Part shown: piece after piece, positions 1 through 10,972 of the stretch
How positions within the stretch are numbered: position 1 is the stretch's first letter
How the letters are laid out: every line of letters begins with the position of its first letter
Source of the DNA: Nemophila menziesii
Taxonomy: Eukaryota > Streptophyta > Magnoliopsida > Boraginales > Hydrophyllaceae
Direction of reading: 5' to 3'
Assembly (NCBI GenBank): GCA_029959085.1
Contig: JARWIR010000010.1
Location: 11,243,001-11,307,000 of the forward strand
DNA length: 64,000 bases
Translations under genes and position numbers: made by a program
The notes under the pieces: model-generated
The model's input: the letters and a program-made list of their open reading frames with translations, nothing else
Databases searched by the model: none
Told to the model about the DNA's origin: nothing

Positions 1-111
1 ACTCTTACCCCGGCAAAGGGTTTCAATAAAATAACTGTGAATCATCACCAATATATAAAACAGAGCACAATTGATAAGCTCAAAAATCCCAACCCAGTGT
101 AATTTCCCATA

Positions 112-190
112 ATAGTGGACCCACCACCCCAAACTCAAGCTCAAGACAGGAAGTCTCAGGATCGTGATTCAAGTGCGGGTCATATGGATT
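112..190 (-). other. conserved 3' noncoding block of element A
   Basis: This block reads, in element sense, from a CATATGACCCGCACTTGAAT-like start through GAGCTTGAGTTTGGGGTGG to GTCCAC. Near-identical blocks occur at the matching place in B (19198-19275), C (40898-40980), D (49762-49840) and P (27785-27868). It lies in noncoding sequence between ORF3 and the 3' LTR. Its function is unknown. It contains one exact copy of the recurring TTGAGTTTGGGGT motif (126-138). Confidence 0.6.
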
Positions 191-767
191 TGCCTAATAA
201 ACTAAATGGATATTGGCTTATACTGTGGCGACAAAAGAAAGGCTTAAAGGCTGAAAATTTGGCTAAGACGGATATAATTAATTCAAGGATAGAAGACCAA
301 AAAGGATTCAAAGGGCTAATGAAGATCTGCCTCTATCACTTTCCTATTTACACAGCTTGCCTCTAGTTCATACCTAAGTGGGTTCTCTACTCATTCAGAT
401 CTCACGTTCTACAAACCACTCATTATCCTTAAGTACAAGTTCACTTCTTTTGCATTGTTCATTGATTCTTCCTTTCAATTACCTCATATTTGCATGCAAT
501 CTAAGTGTGTTTTACACTAACTCCTAAAGTCAACTATTTTCTATCATAAATTCACAAAAAGTATGCTTATGGGACATTTAAAATACTCTACAGTCAAAAC
601 ATTCCTCAAACTAATTTTTATTCGATTTTAAAATTTTTGAAAAAGAAAACACAAAACACATAAAATTGGGATGAGGCCACGATACCCCACCCCAAACTCA
701 ATAATGAGTCGTGTCCCCACGAATCGAAAAGACTCTATAAAGAGAATTAAAAAAAGAATATAAACTA

Positions 768-1130
768 CTAAATGAGAAAAGGATAGGAAAACATATCTGG
801 ATCGACACTAGGCCAATTACGTGTAGTCTCAGGTTGAGGTTTTGAATATTTTTTTTATCAAGCTCTAAAGATCATTACTTGTTGCGTTCATCTTGAATAA
901 AGTGTTCTTCATTACCTCAATCTCTTTTGTCATATTTCCCAAGTTTCCATCTTTTCCTAGCTCTCTAAATCATGATCTCCTCTATGAAAATCTTCCCTCA
1001 ATACCCAACTTTCTTTTCTCACCATGTTCTTCATACCTTTTCCGACCTTCATGGTTATATTTGATGACCCCAAACTCAATTGTTCACCTACTTAAAGATT
1101 ACTTGCAAAATATATAATGGTAGGCTCAAA
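768..1130 (-). pseudogene. ORF3 C-terminal remnant of element A
   Basis: The last codons on the minus strand (TAG at 768-770) translate to a tail ending SYPFLI. This matches the ORF3 tail of element D (FSYPFLICF, 50365 onward) and sits directly before the same GTCGTGGGGACACG-like post-stop sequence found in B, C, D and P. Upstream the frame is broken and short, and I cannot follow it beyond about 1130. ORF3 of these elements is related to the 'putative plant transposon protein' type of domain found in Athila-like elements (recognised from memory); its function is unknown. Confidence 0.45.
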
Positions 1131-1496
1131 CAATTCACAATTCCTCCAATAAATAACTAAAACAAATCTTAATTCCTAACTGGTAATAGAAAGAAAACAA
1201 GACATCTGGCTATTTTACCGGATTGGTCGTGGAATTTGTGATGATTTGATACCTTGCACTTGCAATCTTCAACCTTCAAAGTACAAAATCTATTGATGAA
1301 ATTTGTGTCTGTGGATGTTTGTTGAAGGTGGCACAGTAGTGGGATTGGCGATTTATTTGAGATGGGTCATCAATATCTATGGTGTTGGAGAGGTTTAATG
1401 GGTAGACTTTAAGCTCGTACTGAAGAAAAAGATTTGGATTAAAGTGTGAATCTTTGGTGTTTGGGAAGGATTTATGATATGATTGAATGCTTGGAT

Positions 1497-2248
1497 TAGG
1501 GGTGAGCAAAATAAAACCGAAAAACCAAACCGATCCAAAAAACCGAAAAAACCGAACCGAAAAAACTGAAAACCGACAAAACCGTTCGGTTCGGTATAAG
1601 CTTTTTAAAAAACCGAAAAAGTTCGGTTTGGTACGGTTTTTCTATGCTAAACCGAACCGAAAAACCGAACCAAATAATACAAAAATTAAGACATTATTGA
1701 ATTCAATTTCTATTCTTGAAGAGATTATGACAATGAGATTTAAAATGAAATGATTTTTTAAAACAAAAATGTTCATATATAAGATGGACCGCCCCTAAAA
1801 ATGTCATAGTGTGCAACATATTTTTACATAAGTCATTTGTCGATATACTTTTAAAAAATCTTTGATTTATTAAAATTTGTTGAAGGTAAAACATACACAT
1901 TAAATTTTATAAATATTCCTTTGAAATTATTTGTTTACGAATAATATATAATATTTGAGTTCCAAAAATGTAATTTCCTACACGAGTCAATAACATGAAA
2001 ATCAACCACTTCATATATGGATTGTTAGAAAATAAAATGTCTCAAGTGAATGCTCTTAAAATATATCCAACTTCGAATTAAACACATACCAAAACCGAAA
2101 AAACCGAACCGAACATATAGCGAACCGAAAACCGAAATAACCGAACCGATAAAAACCGTTCGGTTCGGTACCGACACCTTTAAAAACCGAACCTTTCGGT
2201 TTCGGTTACGGCAAAAAACCGAGTCGAACCGTACCGTGCTCACCCCTA
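1497..2248. mobile_element. hAT-type non-autonomous DNA transposon (752 bp)
   Basis: Both ends carry the inverted terminus TAGGGGTGAGCA / TGCTCACCCCTA, flanked by a perfect 8-bp target duplication GCTTGGAT (1489-1496 and 2249-2256). An 8-bp duplication with a T/CAGGGGTG-type terminus is the hallmark of the hAT superfamily. The subterminal 150-200 bp at each end are packed with AACCGAACCG and its complement, a common arrangement for hAT transposase binding. The centre is AT-rich with no transposase coding, so it would need a transposase in trans. It is inserted in noncoding sequence of element A. Confidence 0.88.
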
Positions 2249-2414
2249 GCTTGGATGATGTTTAGAGGGATGGTTTGATGATGTTTTGGTGTTTTGATGG
2301 TGATTTGCAGGTATTTCTGGGGTTTGGGTCTGTTTACACTAAAGTTCCACGTGTGAGAGGCTAAAACGCGAACTTCTACGTCCTAGAATTAATTTTTTAA
2401 TGACTTTCGCCGAA

Positions 2415-2760
2415 AGCTGAGCGGCATGCCGGCCAGATGACCGGCTAGCCGGTCGCGAACGACGATCTCCCCAATAGCTAGATCTCAAAAAATTATACAG
2501 TTTAGACTCAAAGATCACTTGATTTCGACATCCGAGCGCAAAGATATGACTTGCCAAAGTTTTCTCTAATTGTGTCCAAAAAATTTTCTTTTTTTTGTTT
2601 TTTTTTCGACACAGCGGGCCGGCATACCGGTCATATGACCGGCAAGCCTGTCCCAGTAAATTTCCCCTCGGCCAAAAACCTGAGTCAAAGACCCGAGGCC
2701 ACTTTTTTTCCCCTCCGGTATATCGGGGATTTCGTCCGGTATACCGGTCCGCTCTGCAAT
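2415..2760 (-). repeat. GC-rich palindromic repeat cluster of element A
   Basis: Short palindromes of the form CCGGCATGCCGG / CCGGCTAGCCGG and CCGGTATACCGG occur at about 2420-2455, 2612-2650 and 2712-2752. They are separated by spacers containing CTCGGCCAAAAACCTGAG and AAGACCCGAGG. The block is a GC island in AT-rich DNA. The same kind of cluster occupies the same position, upstream of ORF3 in element sense, in B, C, D and P. Apparent ORFs across it are by-products of the low stop-codon density and are not called as genes. Confidence 0.7.
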
Positions 2761-2991
2761 TTTTTTTCTTTCGTTCCTTCTCACTCAGAAACTCCGTCTC
2801 ATGCCTGTTTAACCCCAAACTCAAGGATTTTAACACCTTCAAATCATCAAAAACACTACCACCTTTCTCATTTCTTAAAAATAGACTCTTAGACTCAACA
2901 ATTACTTATAATATACACTAGGAATTGAAAAACATTAAAGCAAATTAAAACATGGGTTGTCTCCCAAGAAGCACTTTTTTTTATTACGTCT

Positions 2992-4241
2992 TTAAGTTCG
3001 AAGCTTTACCTTCCATGAAGATGATATTGAGGCCTTTGCGGTTATCCTCCTCTTAAACTCGCCTCTTCCTTGGCATGTAAGCTTAATAACCTTCCCATCT
3101 CGAATTTTATTTAATCGATCTTTGAAAGGGGGTGGGTAAGTACTTCGTTTCGCCTTCTTATTTTCACGACGAAACTCATTTTCCCCAACATAATAGTAGA
3201 TGACCGTTCTCCGCGGTATAAGCTCATTTGTATTCCTTCAATCTCGCGTTCCTCTTTACAATATGGTGGGTAGGTGCTCCTCCATGCCGCTTTACTCTTG
3301 CGGTGTGGCACCTTTCTTGCGTAGCACATGTTTGAACTTTATGGTGGTGGATGTGATTCGAATTTTTCAGCTCTAATCTCATTCATGATTCGGGGTTGAT
3401 ATGGTAATTGGTGAACTTTTTGTGGTGGAGATTCAACTTCTGTTTTAGCGTGAACCTTGAATTCGTCAATTGATTCTGCAACCACTTCAGATTCGTCTTT
3501 GCTATCAACCCGATCTTCCACTATTACCTCATCATATTTTTGTTGTGGAATATCTACAACCTCGATCACCACCTCTCTTGTTTGCATTCTAAATCTTGAT
3601 CATGCACACACACCATAGGAATAGCAATTTCTATGTTAACTTCTCGGATTTGCGTTGCTACTCCTTCTTCCACTATGCTAACAAGATTCTCACCCACATG
3701 GTGGTCTGCATTTATAATCGGCACCGTGGTCATATCACTATCACTAATATTTTCTTTCAAACTTTCTCCTCAACTACTTCTTCCAGTTCATAAGACTTAC
3801 TACTACTCTTGGCAACATTAAGAGAATTGTAATAGGAAGCCAATTCATCTAGTATTCGTTGTGTTCTTTCAAATCTGGCATTACTTTCCTCATCTCTTGT
3901 CTTTTGCTCTTGATTTCTTGCCTTATTTTCCTCGTAACGGCATTCGAATTTGGGGTCTTCATAAGACTTGCCATTACTCTCGGCAAAGTCATGAGAATTA
4001 TATTTGGAACCCAATTCGTCTAGCATCCGTTCTATTTTTGCACTGCTTTCCTCGCGATTGCGAATGTATTTAGCAAGCGTTTCATTCAAATCGGCAAGAG
4101 TTATTGTGGAGTTTGTTGAATGTTCCATTTTTAATCTTGTTGATAGTGATATGATGATTGTTGTTTATTATTCCCAATCCATTGATTGTTCCATTCTTGC
4201 TCTTGCGGGTATTGATAAGGTTGTTGGTAGAAGTTACTACC
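2992..4241 (-). pseudogene. unrecognised degenerate ORF of element A
   Basis: Element A has this ORF in the place where gag and pol would be. From 4241 leftwards the translation starts Tyr/Gln-rich (SNFYQQPYQ, then EWNNQWIG). A 123-residue open stretch (4128-3757) follows with two copies of a unit of about 35 residues, one containing ERMLDELGSKYNSH and one containing RILDELASYYNSL. After that come acidic segments (3760-3339) and a basic end (3329-2992) closing with KVKLRT and a TAA at 2992. At least three frame changes or stops break it, one near 3115. The solo LTR at 4242-5968 separates it from its first codons. No protein family is recognised. The repeated part looks helical and coiled-coil-like. 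I infer an element-encoded protein, but a degenerate gag relic is possible. Confidence 0.4.
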
Positions 4242-5968
4242 TTATGTCTCCCTTTTTGGTCTAAATATAAGCCCTTAGGAGACATCATTTTAGGATGAAA
4301 ATAGTATTTTTTATATTGACTTTCGTGCTTAAATGGCAATATTACACTTTCTCCCCTTGGAATTAGACTATTTGCATTTATAGAGCTTTTGTGCGTTAAT
4401 TTACTTATTTTTAGGGCAAAGTTAGTAGGTTTATGAATTTCATGAGAAACCAATCCAAGGAGGAGAAGTGAGAATTAAAGTCTTAGAATATTTCTAGTGT
4501 GTTAGTCGAATTTCCTAAATTTAAATTGCACTTTCTTATTTCTATTCTTGATTTAATGATTTATTATTTTTTAAAACATATGTGGTTTAATTATTTATTT
4601 AATGTGAAGCTTTAGAGATAATATGGAAATAAATTAGATGCTAAATCAATGCTAAGGAGATAAGGAAAGAAGATCTTGAAGAAATCTGGAGATAGAAGGA
4701 TGTAGAGTCCAATTAGGAAAAGGAAAAGCTGCCTTATGAATCTGAAATTCCAGCCACGTTTTAAAGATAATTCCATAACTAAAGATTGGCTAGGAATATG
4801 GACGAGTGGTCTGCACCAATAGAAAGCTCTTTCCGAGACAAGCGGTTTCATATATTGGAACTACTCAAACGGATAAGTATTGAAAAAGATATGACCAAAA
4901 CAAATCAACAGCAGAATCTTACCTTTCCTAGAGTCCTTGACTTGTCTTCCACTCCAAGTAATTCGACCTAGCACCTATAAATACCAGCTCTAAACCTTAT
5001 AAAATCATCCCTTGGCTGCATAAGCTTAATATACACAAATAATTCATCATAGAAGCAATCAAGAGGATCTAGAGGAGGAAGAAGCAAGAGCTAGAGCTTA
5101 ACTACATCAATTCAACACTTCTCCATCTCTATTCTTTGGTAATTAGTATTAGATCTATTTTGTCTATGAGGTATTTCTAAGCTAATTATTCAAGAACTTT
5201 TATTATGCATAATTTCTCTTTAGATTTGTAATTATATGAACCTTTGATTATTGTTTTCTGTTTTAATTTGAATCTGGGATTTTAGTATTTAATTGAATTG
5301 GTTCTTAATTTCCATTGACTATATTCTTGTGCTTGTTCACTATCATTGACATCGCGAATCAAGGGTAGGTTTTAGTAATTAGGCTATTCCATATAGTGGC
5401 GTATGGATCATCCGACAGGGGGGTTTAATAACAGAACTAGAATATAGACGCGTGGTATCCGTTATTTGACCGACAGGCTTGACTAACCACGTAGCCAAAG
5501 AGGTAAAATAGTATTCATCCAAAGAGGCATATTCGCCCATACAGGGGTTTATAGTACTTTAGGATAGCTTCTAGGTCCACCCTGACGGGGGCTAGGAGAT
5601 ATTTGATTCCCGACTATTGTGAGATTTCCCATTCACCCTTATTCTTAGTAATCATAGATTCAATAGGATAGATTCATACTTGCATATCCTTATCTTTCTT
5701 GCATAATTATTTATTGTTTCTTTTATTGTCTATTTTATTATTTAGTTAATTAGAAAACAAACATTTTTATTATTTATCTTTTTAAAGCAATCAAAACTAT
5801 CTATTCTGATATTGAACACAACTTTAGAATAACTTCTTAAATCCCTGTGGAGACGATAATCCCGTATTTACTTATCTATTACTTGGTACGACCCGTACAC
5901 TTGCGGTCTGTGGATCCTTTATTCCTTTGCTTTTATTTCATTATTTTATAACACACAAGGACCCACCA
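4242..5968 (+). mobile_element. solo LTR of an Athila-like element
   Basis: This is a single 1,727-bp plus-oriented LTR. It starts TTATGTCTCC (canonical TGATGTCTCC with its second base changed) and ends GGACCCACCA. A perfect 5-bp target duplication CTACC flanks it at 4237-4241 and 5969-5973. No PBS or PPT adjoins it, so it is a solo LTR left by LTR-LTR recombination. Its sequence resembles the LTRs of A and P, including the repeated CACCCTGACGGGG-type motif. It splits the short ORF of element A. Confidence 0.88.
4975..4983 (+). promoter_or_regulatory. TATA box of the solo LTR
   Basis: CTATAAATA lies about 735 bp into the LTR. The same word occurs at the matching place in the LTRs of A (7179-7187, minus), B (26115-26123, minus) and C (39458-39466, minus), which supports it as the core promoter. 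Confidence 0.55.
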
Positions 5969-5973
5969 CTACC

Positions 5974-6045
5974 CCATTGTTGTTGTCCCGAAGAGTATTC
6001 CTAATAGTCATATGGATCGGGATCTGGGTAATGTTCTCTATACAT
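5974..6045 (-). pseudogene. 5' end of the element A ORF
   Basis: The ATG at 6045 begins a short Asp/Pro/Tyr-rich peptide (MYREHYPDPDPYDY). A TAG follows, then EYSSGQQQWG up to the solo LTR. Deleting the LTR and one CTACC copy makes it contiguous with the ORF at 2992-4241. It starts about 140 bases downstream of the PBS, as expected for the first ORF of the element. No known domain. Confidence 0.4.
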
Positions 6046-6183
6046 CTTCAATAAAATCTTTTGATCATTACCTGAATATAAGAACTTGTAAAAGAAAAAA
6101 AAGAAAAACCAAGCGTAAAACTGAAAAAATAAATAAACAATTAACACTACTTAAAGATTAAACACCGGGGTCACACGCTGCAA

Positions 6184-6201
6184 TCCCCGGCAGCGGGGCC
6201 A
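6184..6201 (-). promoter_or_regulatory. primer-binding site of element A (tRNA-Asp type)
   Basis: In element sense it reads TGGCCCCGCTGCCGGGGA. That is the TGGCGCC...GCCGGGGA site complementary to the 3' end of plant tRNA-Asp, with a G-to-C change. It lies six bases inside the 5' LTR. Confidence 0.75.
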
Positions 6202-6207
6202 AAAACT

Positions 6208-7955
6208 TGGTGGGTCCTGGTGTGTTATAAAATTAAAAATAAAAGGAACCAAAATACCGCAAGTGTACGGTTCTCCAAGTAATACTCCGATATATCGGAT
6301 TCGTTCTCAGGGATTGGACTGGTATAACCCAAGTGTTCAATATATAAGTAGTAGTGATTGCTAATACAGAAAATAAAATATAAAAGATATTCATTTGGTT
6401 TTGAGTTATTAAACTACTAAACGCAAAGAAACAAATTGTTTAAAATAAAAACTAAAAGACTAAGACGCGGATATGAGCTATACTTGAGTCTCACTAGGGA
6501 ATCAGCTAAATTTACCTAATTAATGCTTCTTTTAAGGGTTAAAATGGTAACTAGTAATACTCGGGATTCTAGATTCTCCTAACCTCCATCAGGGTGGACT
6601 AAGGAGCTATAGGGTGTTACAAACCCCGTCAGGGCGATTATAATCCACCATTGAATGTCAAGTTCTCTACCCAATCGGCTATAAGGTTAACTAAGTCCGT
6701 CAAGATCAATAATTTCTACCTTACATATGTCCGTAATTAAACCACCCGTCAAGGCGATCACTTCCCCACCAAAGTGAATAGCTTAATTACTAAATCCTAT
6801 GTCTAATTGATCAGATTAAAAATATTGAATAATCCTACGATAATAATCAATACTAATTTCCCAATCCAAATTAAATTATAAAAATCCCAAATCAAGGAAC
6901 ATTAATCAAATTAATTAGGGTTCAACCCCTGTAGCGATTCTCAAGAATATAAAGATTAGCTCATATTGAAAGAAAAAACAATAAAGAAATTAATAATATA
7001 CATGTTTATAATGACAGAAATAAAATAAGAACCTAAATAGAGGAATTGACTTGAGCTGTTGTTGAAGGAAAAAGATTCTCCAGCTTCTACTCTTGCTTCT
7101 GCCTCTTGATGCTCTCTCTAAGGATGATATAAATTGAAGAATAATTGAGAGGTACTGAATATTGAGGTCTAAGGGGTATATTTATAGGTGTTAGGAAGCT
7201 CTAATTCGTTTTACTTGGAGTGAAATACAAGTAAAGGACTCTTTAATTCGCAACCCTAAAATATAGGATTAGCCCCGTTTTTGTTTTGGTCATAACAGTT
7301 TCAATACTTATCCGTTTGACGCGTACCAATAGTCGAAATTCATCGTCTCGAAAAGATCTTTAACTTTTCTCTTGACCATTCTTCCAAAGACCTCACCTAT
7401 TTTGAGACATAATCCCATTTGTGGTCGTGGGTGGTGAAATTTGGATTTATTTGGCAGTTTTATCTTTTCCTTCTTTGCATATATCCTTTCATAATCTTCT
7501 TATTTCCATGTATATCTTCTTTCCTTTACATCTTAGACTTGACTTGGTCTCTAATTAATTACCATATATCTTTTAAAGTTTCACAACAAATAAATAATTA
7601 AACCGCATATGCTTTAAAAATTAATAAATCATTAAATCATGACTAGAAATAAGAAAGTGCACTCTAAAATTAGAAACTCGAATGAAATACTTCCTAACAC
7701 ACTAAAAATGATCTACGACTTTAATTCTCACCTCTCCTCCTTGTATTGGTTTTTCATGAAATCATAAACCTACTAACTTTGCACTAAAAATAACCAAATT
7801 AACGCACAAAAGCTCTAAAAATGCAAATAGTCTAATTCCAAGGGAAGAAAGTGTAATATGACGAAATAAGTATAAAAGTCTATCAAATAAGTCAAATATT
7901 CACCTAAAATAATGTCTCCAAAGTTCTAATAATTAGAAAAAATAGTGAGACATCA
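6208..7955 (-). repeat. 5' LTR of element A
   Basis: A 1,748-bp LTR. On the plus strand it starts TGGTGGGTCC and ends GAGACATCA, so in element sense it runs TGATGTCTC...GGACCCACCA. The PBS is adjacent on the left. Within it a motif resembling CCGTCAGGGCGATCA recurs at about 6597, 6625, 6697 and 6746. The TATA box is at 7179-7187. The right flank is reverse transcriptase coding of element F. No second copy lies in the window, so LTR divergence cannot be measured. Confidence 0.85.
7179..7187 (-). promoter_or_regulatory. TATA box of the element A LTR
   Basis: CTATAAATA on the minus strand lies about 770 bp from the LTR start, matching the position in related LTRs. Confidence 0.5.
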
Positions 7956-8690
7956 ACTTCTCCCAATTCCAAACAAGACTAGTCTCCTTACAACAAATCA
8001 AAACATTCTCCAAGTTGTTGAGGAGATCATCAAAAGCATTGCCAACCATTGAAAGGTTACGCATAAATACCTCCAAGAACTGGTCAATCATGTCCAAAAT
8101 ATCGCCATCATAGACCGTTGGAATGTTGTAAGGGAATTGCATAACCCAAATGACATTCTTTAAAAAGAAAATATGTTGATAGACATGTGAAAGTGGTTTT
8201 GTGTTGATCGGTGGGACCGACATTAACTTTATTGTAGCCCAAATAGCCATCAAGGAAACAAGGATATTTTCTCTCCGCAAGCTTGTCTAACATTTGGTCT
8301 ATGAACAGTAAAGGGAATGATCCTTCTTTGTGTCCTTGTTCAATTTGGGATAATCTATGCACAGTTTCCACCCCACAATGGTTCTCAACAGTATGGCTTT
8401 ATTATCATCATTTCATATGATAGTAATTCCTCCTTTCTTTAGCACACATTGAACTGGACTCACCCATTCACTATGTTATATGGAAAAGATGGTCCCCACA
8501 TCTAATAGCATAATAACTTCCTTCCTCCTACTTCCTCCATCACCCGTATAAGCTTCCTCTAACCCCTCAACTATTTGTGCCTTCTCATCTTTAAGAATAA
8601 TCTTGAATTGGAAAATGGTAGGAATAAAGTCTTTGATGTCAGCAATAATCCATCTGATTCTGCTTTGTTAGCTCAAAGAACACGCAACAA
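7956..8690 (-). pseudogene. reverse transcriptase remnant of element F
   Basis: Peptides in shifting frames match the Ty3/gypsy RT of element P. The stretch QMLDKLAERKYPCFLDGY is at about 8300, followed by DQHKTTFTC. DQFLEVFM appears at about 8090, but where P has FMDD, F reads FMRN, so both metal-binding aspartates of the active site are gone. CCKETSLVWNWEK follows up to the junction with element A at 7955. RNase H and integrase would lie beyond the far end of A, outside the window. It cannot be functional. Confidence 0.75.
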
Positions 8691-8879
8691 CTTTTCCTAT
8701 TGAGTTCCTATCAAATTAGCTTAAACAATAACAAGTTATGTATCATTTTTCACCTAAATAAGAATACTTAAAATTGGAATGGATTGGATTGGATTTTCTT
8801 CAAGTTTTGGAGGAGATGTAATATATAGTTTCTTTTGTGGCTCCATCTCCTTTGAATATCTGAGTTGTTCATAACCTTT

Positions 8880-9480
8880 ACTTCATGGCCTTCCAACTTT
8901 TAAAGTTAGATCCACCACAACATTGGCTAGCTTTTAGAGTAAATTTAGGCAAATCTAATCTCAAGGCTTCCTACAAAATATTGAGGATGTCCACAAAGAA
9001 TCAATCGTCCATCGAATTGGGAAACTTCATCGCCTTTAACATATTAAATTTGACCTCTTCGTGTTGTACTCATAGAACTAATTCTCCATTTTCTACATCA
9101 ATCAAAGTACACCACGTGGCTAATAATGGCCGCCCCAAGAAGATTGTCTGTGTCATGGTCAAGAATAATATATCACATGGAAATATAAAATTACATGTCT
9201 TGACGAGTACATCCTCTATCTTTTCCTCAGGGTGTTAGATATACTTATCTGCCATTTGCAAGACCACGATATTAGGCCTCACTCTCACAATCTTCAATTT
9301 ATCAACCAACAATCTAGGCATAAGATTGATACCTGCGTCCAAATCGCGTGACGCTCTGCCAGTCCATTCTTCACCAATGAATATAAAAATATTAAAAATC
9401 CCAAAATCTTTCAGATTTGGTGACAACTTTCTTTGGAAAATCGCATTAAACTCCTCAGGTAACCTACCGTTTCCCCTTCA
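8880..9480 (-). pseudogene. aspartic protease remnant of element F
   Basis: On the minus strand 9426-9235 reads GINLMPRLLVDKLKIVRVRP and then VVLQMADKYI, matching the protease of P (INLMPKSIFDKLKIGVARP...VLQMADRSL). The active-site triplet is altered (DLDAG against DLGAS). Further left, peptides matching GRPFLATGRTLIDVENGE can be traced through frame changes to about 8990. The gene is dead. Confidence 0.65.
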
Positions 9481-9989
9481 ATATACTTGATTTTGTTGGA
9501 AATCACATCTTTCATAAGTTTCGAGTATTTTGGCATTCTTTTGGTTTATTCAACAAACAGTAAGTTGATTTGTAATTTTGGACCATGTCAACAAACTTCT
9601 TAAACTCTTTGTCATCGCTCTTATTCTGAATACATGAGAGGAATGATGGAGGAGGTCTATTATCATTCACAACGACCTCTTTCTTCTTCTTCTTTTTTCA
9701 GTGTCTTTTCAACATTATCATTAACAATCACCGACTCAATTGTCTCTTCAACAACATCTTGTACCCTTTCTTGGTTTGAGGCAACTCGTTTTCTTATGTA
9801 ATGGGATAGGGTGGGGGTAGTCAATTCCCACTACTTAATGCAATCATATTACAATTTTCATTACTCTGCGCAGTCTCGGTATTGCTGGGGATTTGACTTT
9901 CTGATTACATATTAAACTGATTATCAATTTGAGATACCTGGTTTTCGAGCTTTTTCAGTGTCGTAGGCTACTCGTTCATCCTCTCATTA

Positions 9990-10899
9990 TTTAGTTTTCA
10001 TGTCTCTTAATTTGACTTCAAATTCTCTTGTGTCATTCGCATACATGAACTTAACACTTGTTGTAGAACTTCATAGGTACCTTCTCATGGATTTTATGGG
10101 AGTGCGTTTTGGACAACAATTTCATTATAAGCCTCTCTCGTAGGCTTTTGATCTCCTTGATACTGATTTTGAGGTCGAGACTAAAAATTATTTCCTTTTG
10201 GGAGTGATTGATAAACTCCTCGATTTTCCGCCCCATTAGGATTTGACCATTGAAATATAGGATGATTACAATTAGGTTGACCATAGCATTGACCACTGGA
10301 GAAATTTTTAGCTTGACTAGATACAAAAACACATACTTTGGAGCCTTGATACTCTTTCCAACTGTGATCATTGACTCGACAACTAGAACTTCAATACGAC
10401 ACTTGTACCACTTTTACCTCTAGTTGTCTACTCTTGAGTCCCTCTTTCACAAACAACATTAATTGTTTCACTATCATCATGTAACGTACCCCTGGGGCTT
10501 GTGATATTGGCCAACTCCTCTCAGTCTCTATAATTTTCTCCATACAATTGGCATCTTGAATAGGATTAATCGGTAACAGACTACCACCTCCGAGATTATC
10601 AACTCTTATTCTTGAAGTTTCATCAAGACCCTTGTAAAACATATTAATCTGCATCAAAGGAGTGTAAGGGCACTTCTTCGATTGTGCTTGGAATCTTGAC
10701 CGTGTTGCTCATATACTTTCTCCAGCTTTTTTCTTGAAATTAGCAAGCTCTACTTGATCTTTCATCCTCGTGCTGTGAAGATAGAAGAGATACAAAAACC
10801 TCACTTGAAGTGCATCCCACTTTGGGATTGTATCAGACGGTTGACGGTCTAGCCACTCACTTGCATCCTTGGTCAAAAAGAATCGGAACATAAAATGGT
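9990..10899 (-). pseudogene. gag remnant of element F
   Basis: The minus-strand stretch 10899-10709 contains LYHFMFRFFLTKDASEWLDRQP, the start of a Retrotrans_gag-type capsid domain also seen in B (FFLTGRASDWLERQP). 10657-10391 continues with FYKGLDETSRIRVDNLGGG. The zinc-knuckle region follows in broken frames near 10390-10320. The N-terminus is missing at the junction with P. Several stops and frameshifts make it non-coding. Confidence 0.7.
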
Positions 10900-10972
10900 A
10901 CAAAACGCTTGAATCAGCGTCCACAAGGGCAACTCCCTAGTGACACAGAAAAATCCTACACAGAAAGAAGAT
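10900..10972 (+). repeat. left terminal direct repeat of the P block
   Basis: This 73-bp segment matches 31876-31947 with one substitution and one indel. It encodes LNQRPQGQLPSDTE, the junction of gag and protease. Its first seven bases (ACAAAAC) also fit the neighbouring F gag sequence, suggesting a microhomology join. Confidence 0.85.

Larger units (their letters stand above)
1..7955 (-). mobile_element. Athila-like non-autonomous LTR retrotransposon A (partial)
   Basis: The element reads leftwards. Its 5' LTR is at 6208-7955, its primer site at 6184-6201, and its internal region runs from there to the left edge, so the 3' LTR must lie outside the window. The right LTR abuts reverse transcriptase remnants of element F at 7956, so A was inserted into F. 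No gag, RT, RNase H or integrase domain is recognisable; there is only a short degenerate ORF (2992-4241 plus 5974-6045) and the tail of an ORF3. The 3' noncoding region (1-767) matches those of elements B, C, D and P. A hAT element and a solo LTR interrupt it. The family assignment rests on LTR similarity to D and P and on the tRNA-Asp type PBS. Confidence 0.7.
7956..10899 (-). mobile_element. old truncated Athila-like element F
   Basis: The minus strand carries, in element order, gag (about 10899-9990), protease (about 9480-8880) and reverse transcriptase (about 8690-7956), all broken by many stops and frameshifts. Its RT end is cut by element A. Its gag N-terminus, PBS and 5' LTR are missing because the P block begins at about 10900 through a short microhomology (ACAAAAC). 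It is the most decayed element in the window and the host of A. Confidence 0.75.

Noticed and set aside
1487..2265. Lys/Asn/Thr-rich ORFs
   Set aside because: They are translations of the AACCG arrays of the hAT element, with no transposase similarity.
2339..2842. 167-codon minus-strand ORF with Arg/Gly/Tyr-rich sequence
   Set aside because: It crosses the palindromic block, whose GC-rich words lack stop codons. The counterpart regions in C, D and P are not open in the same frame.
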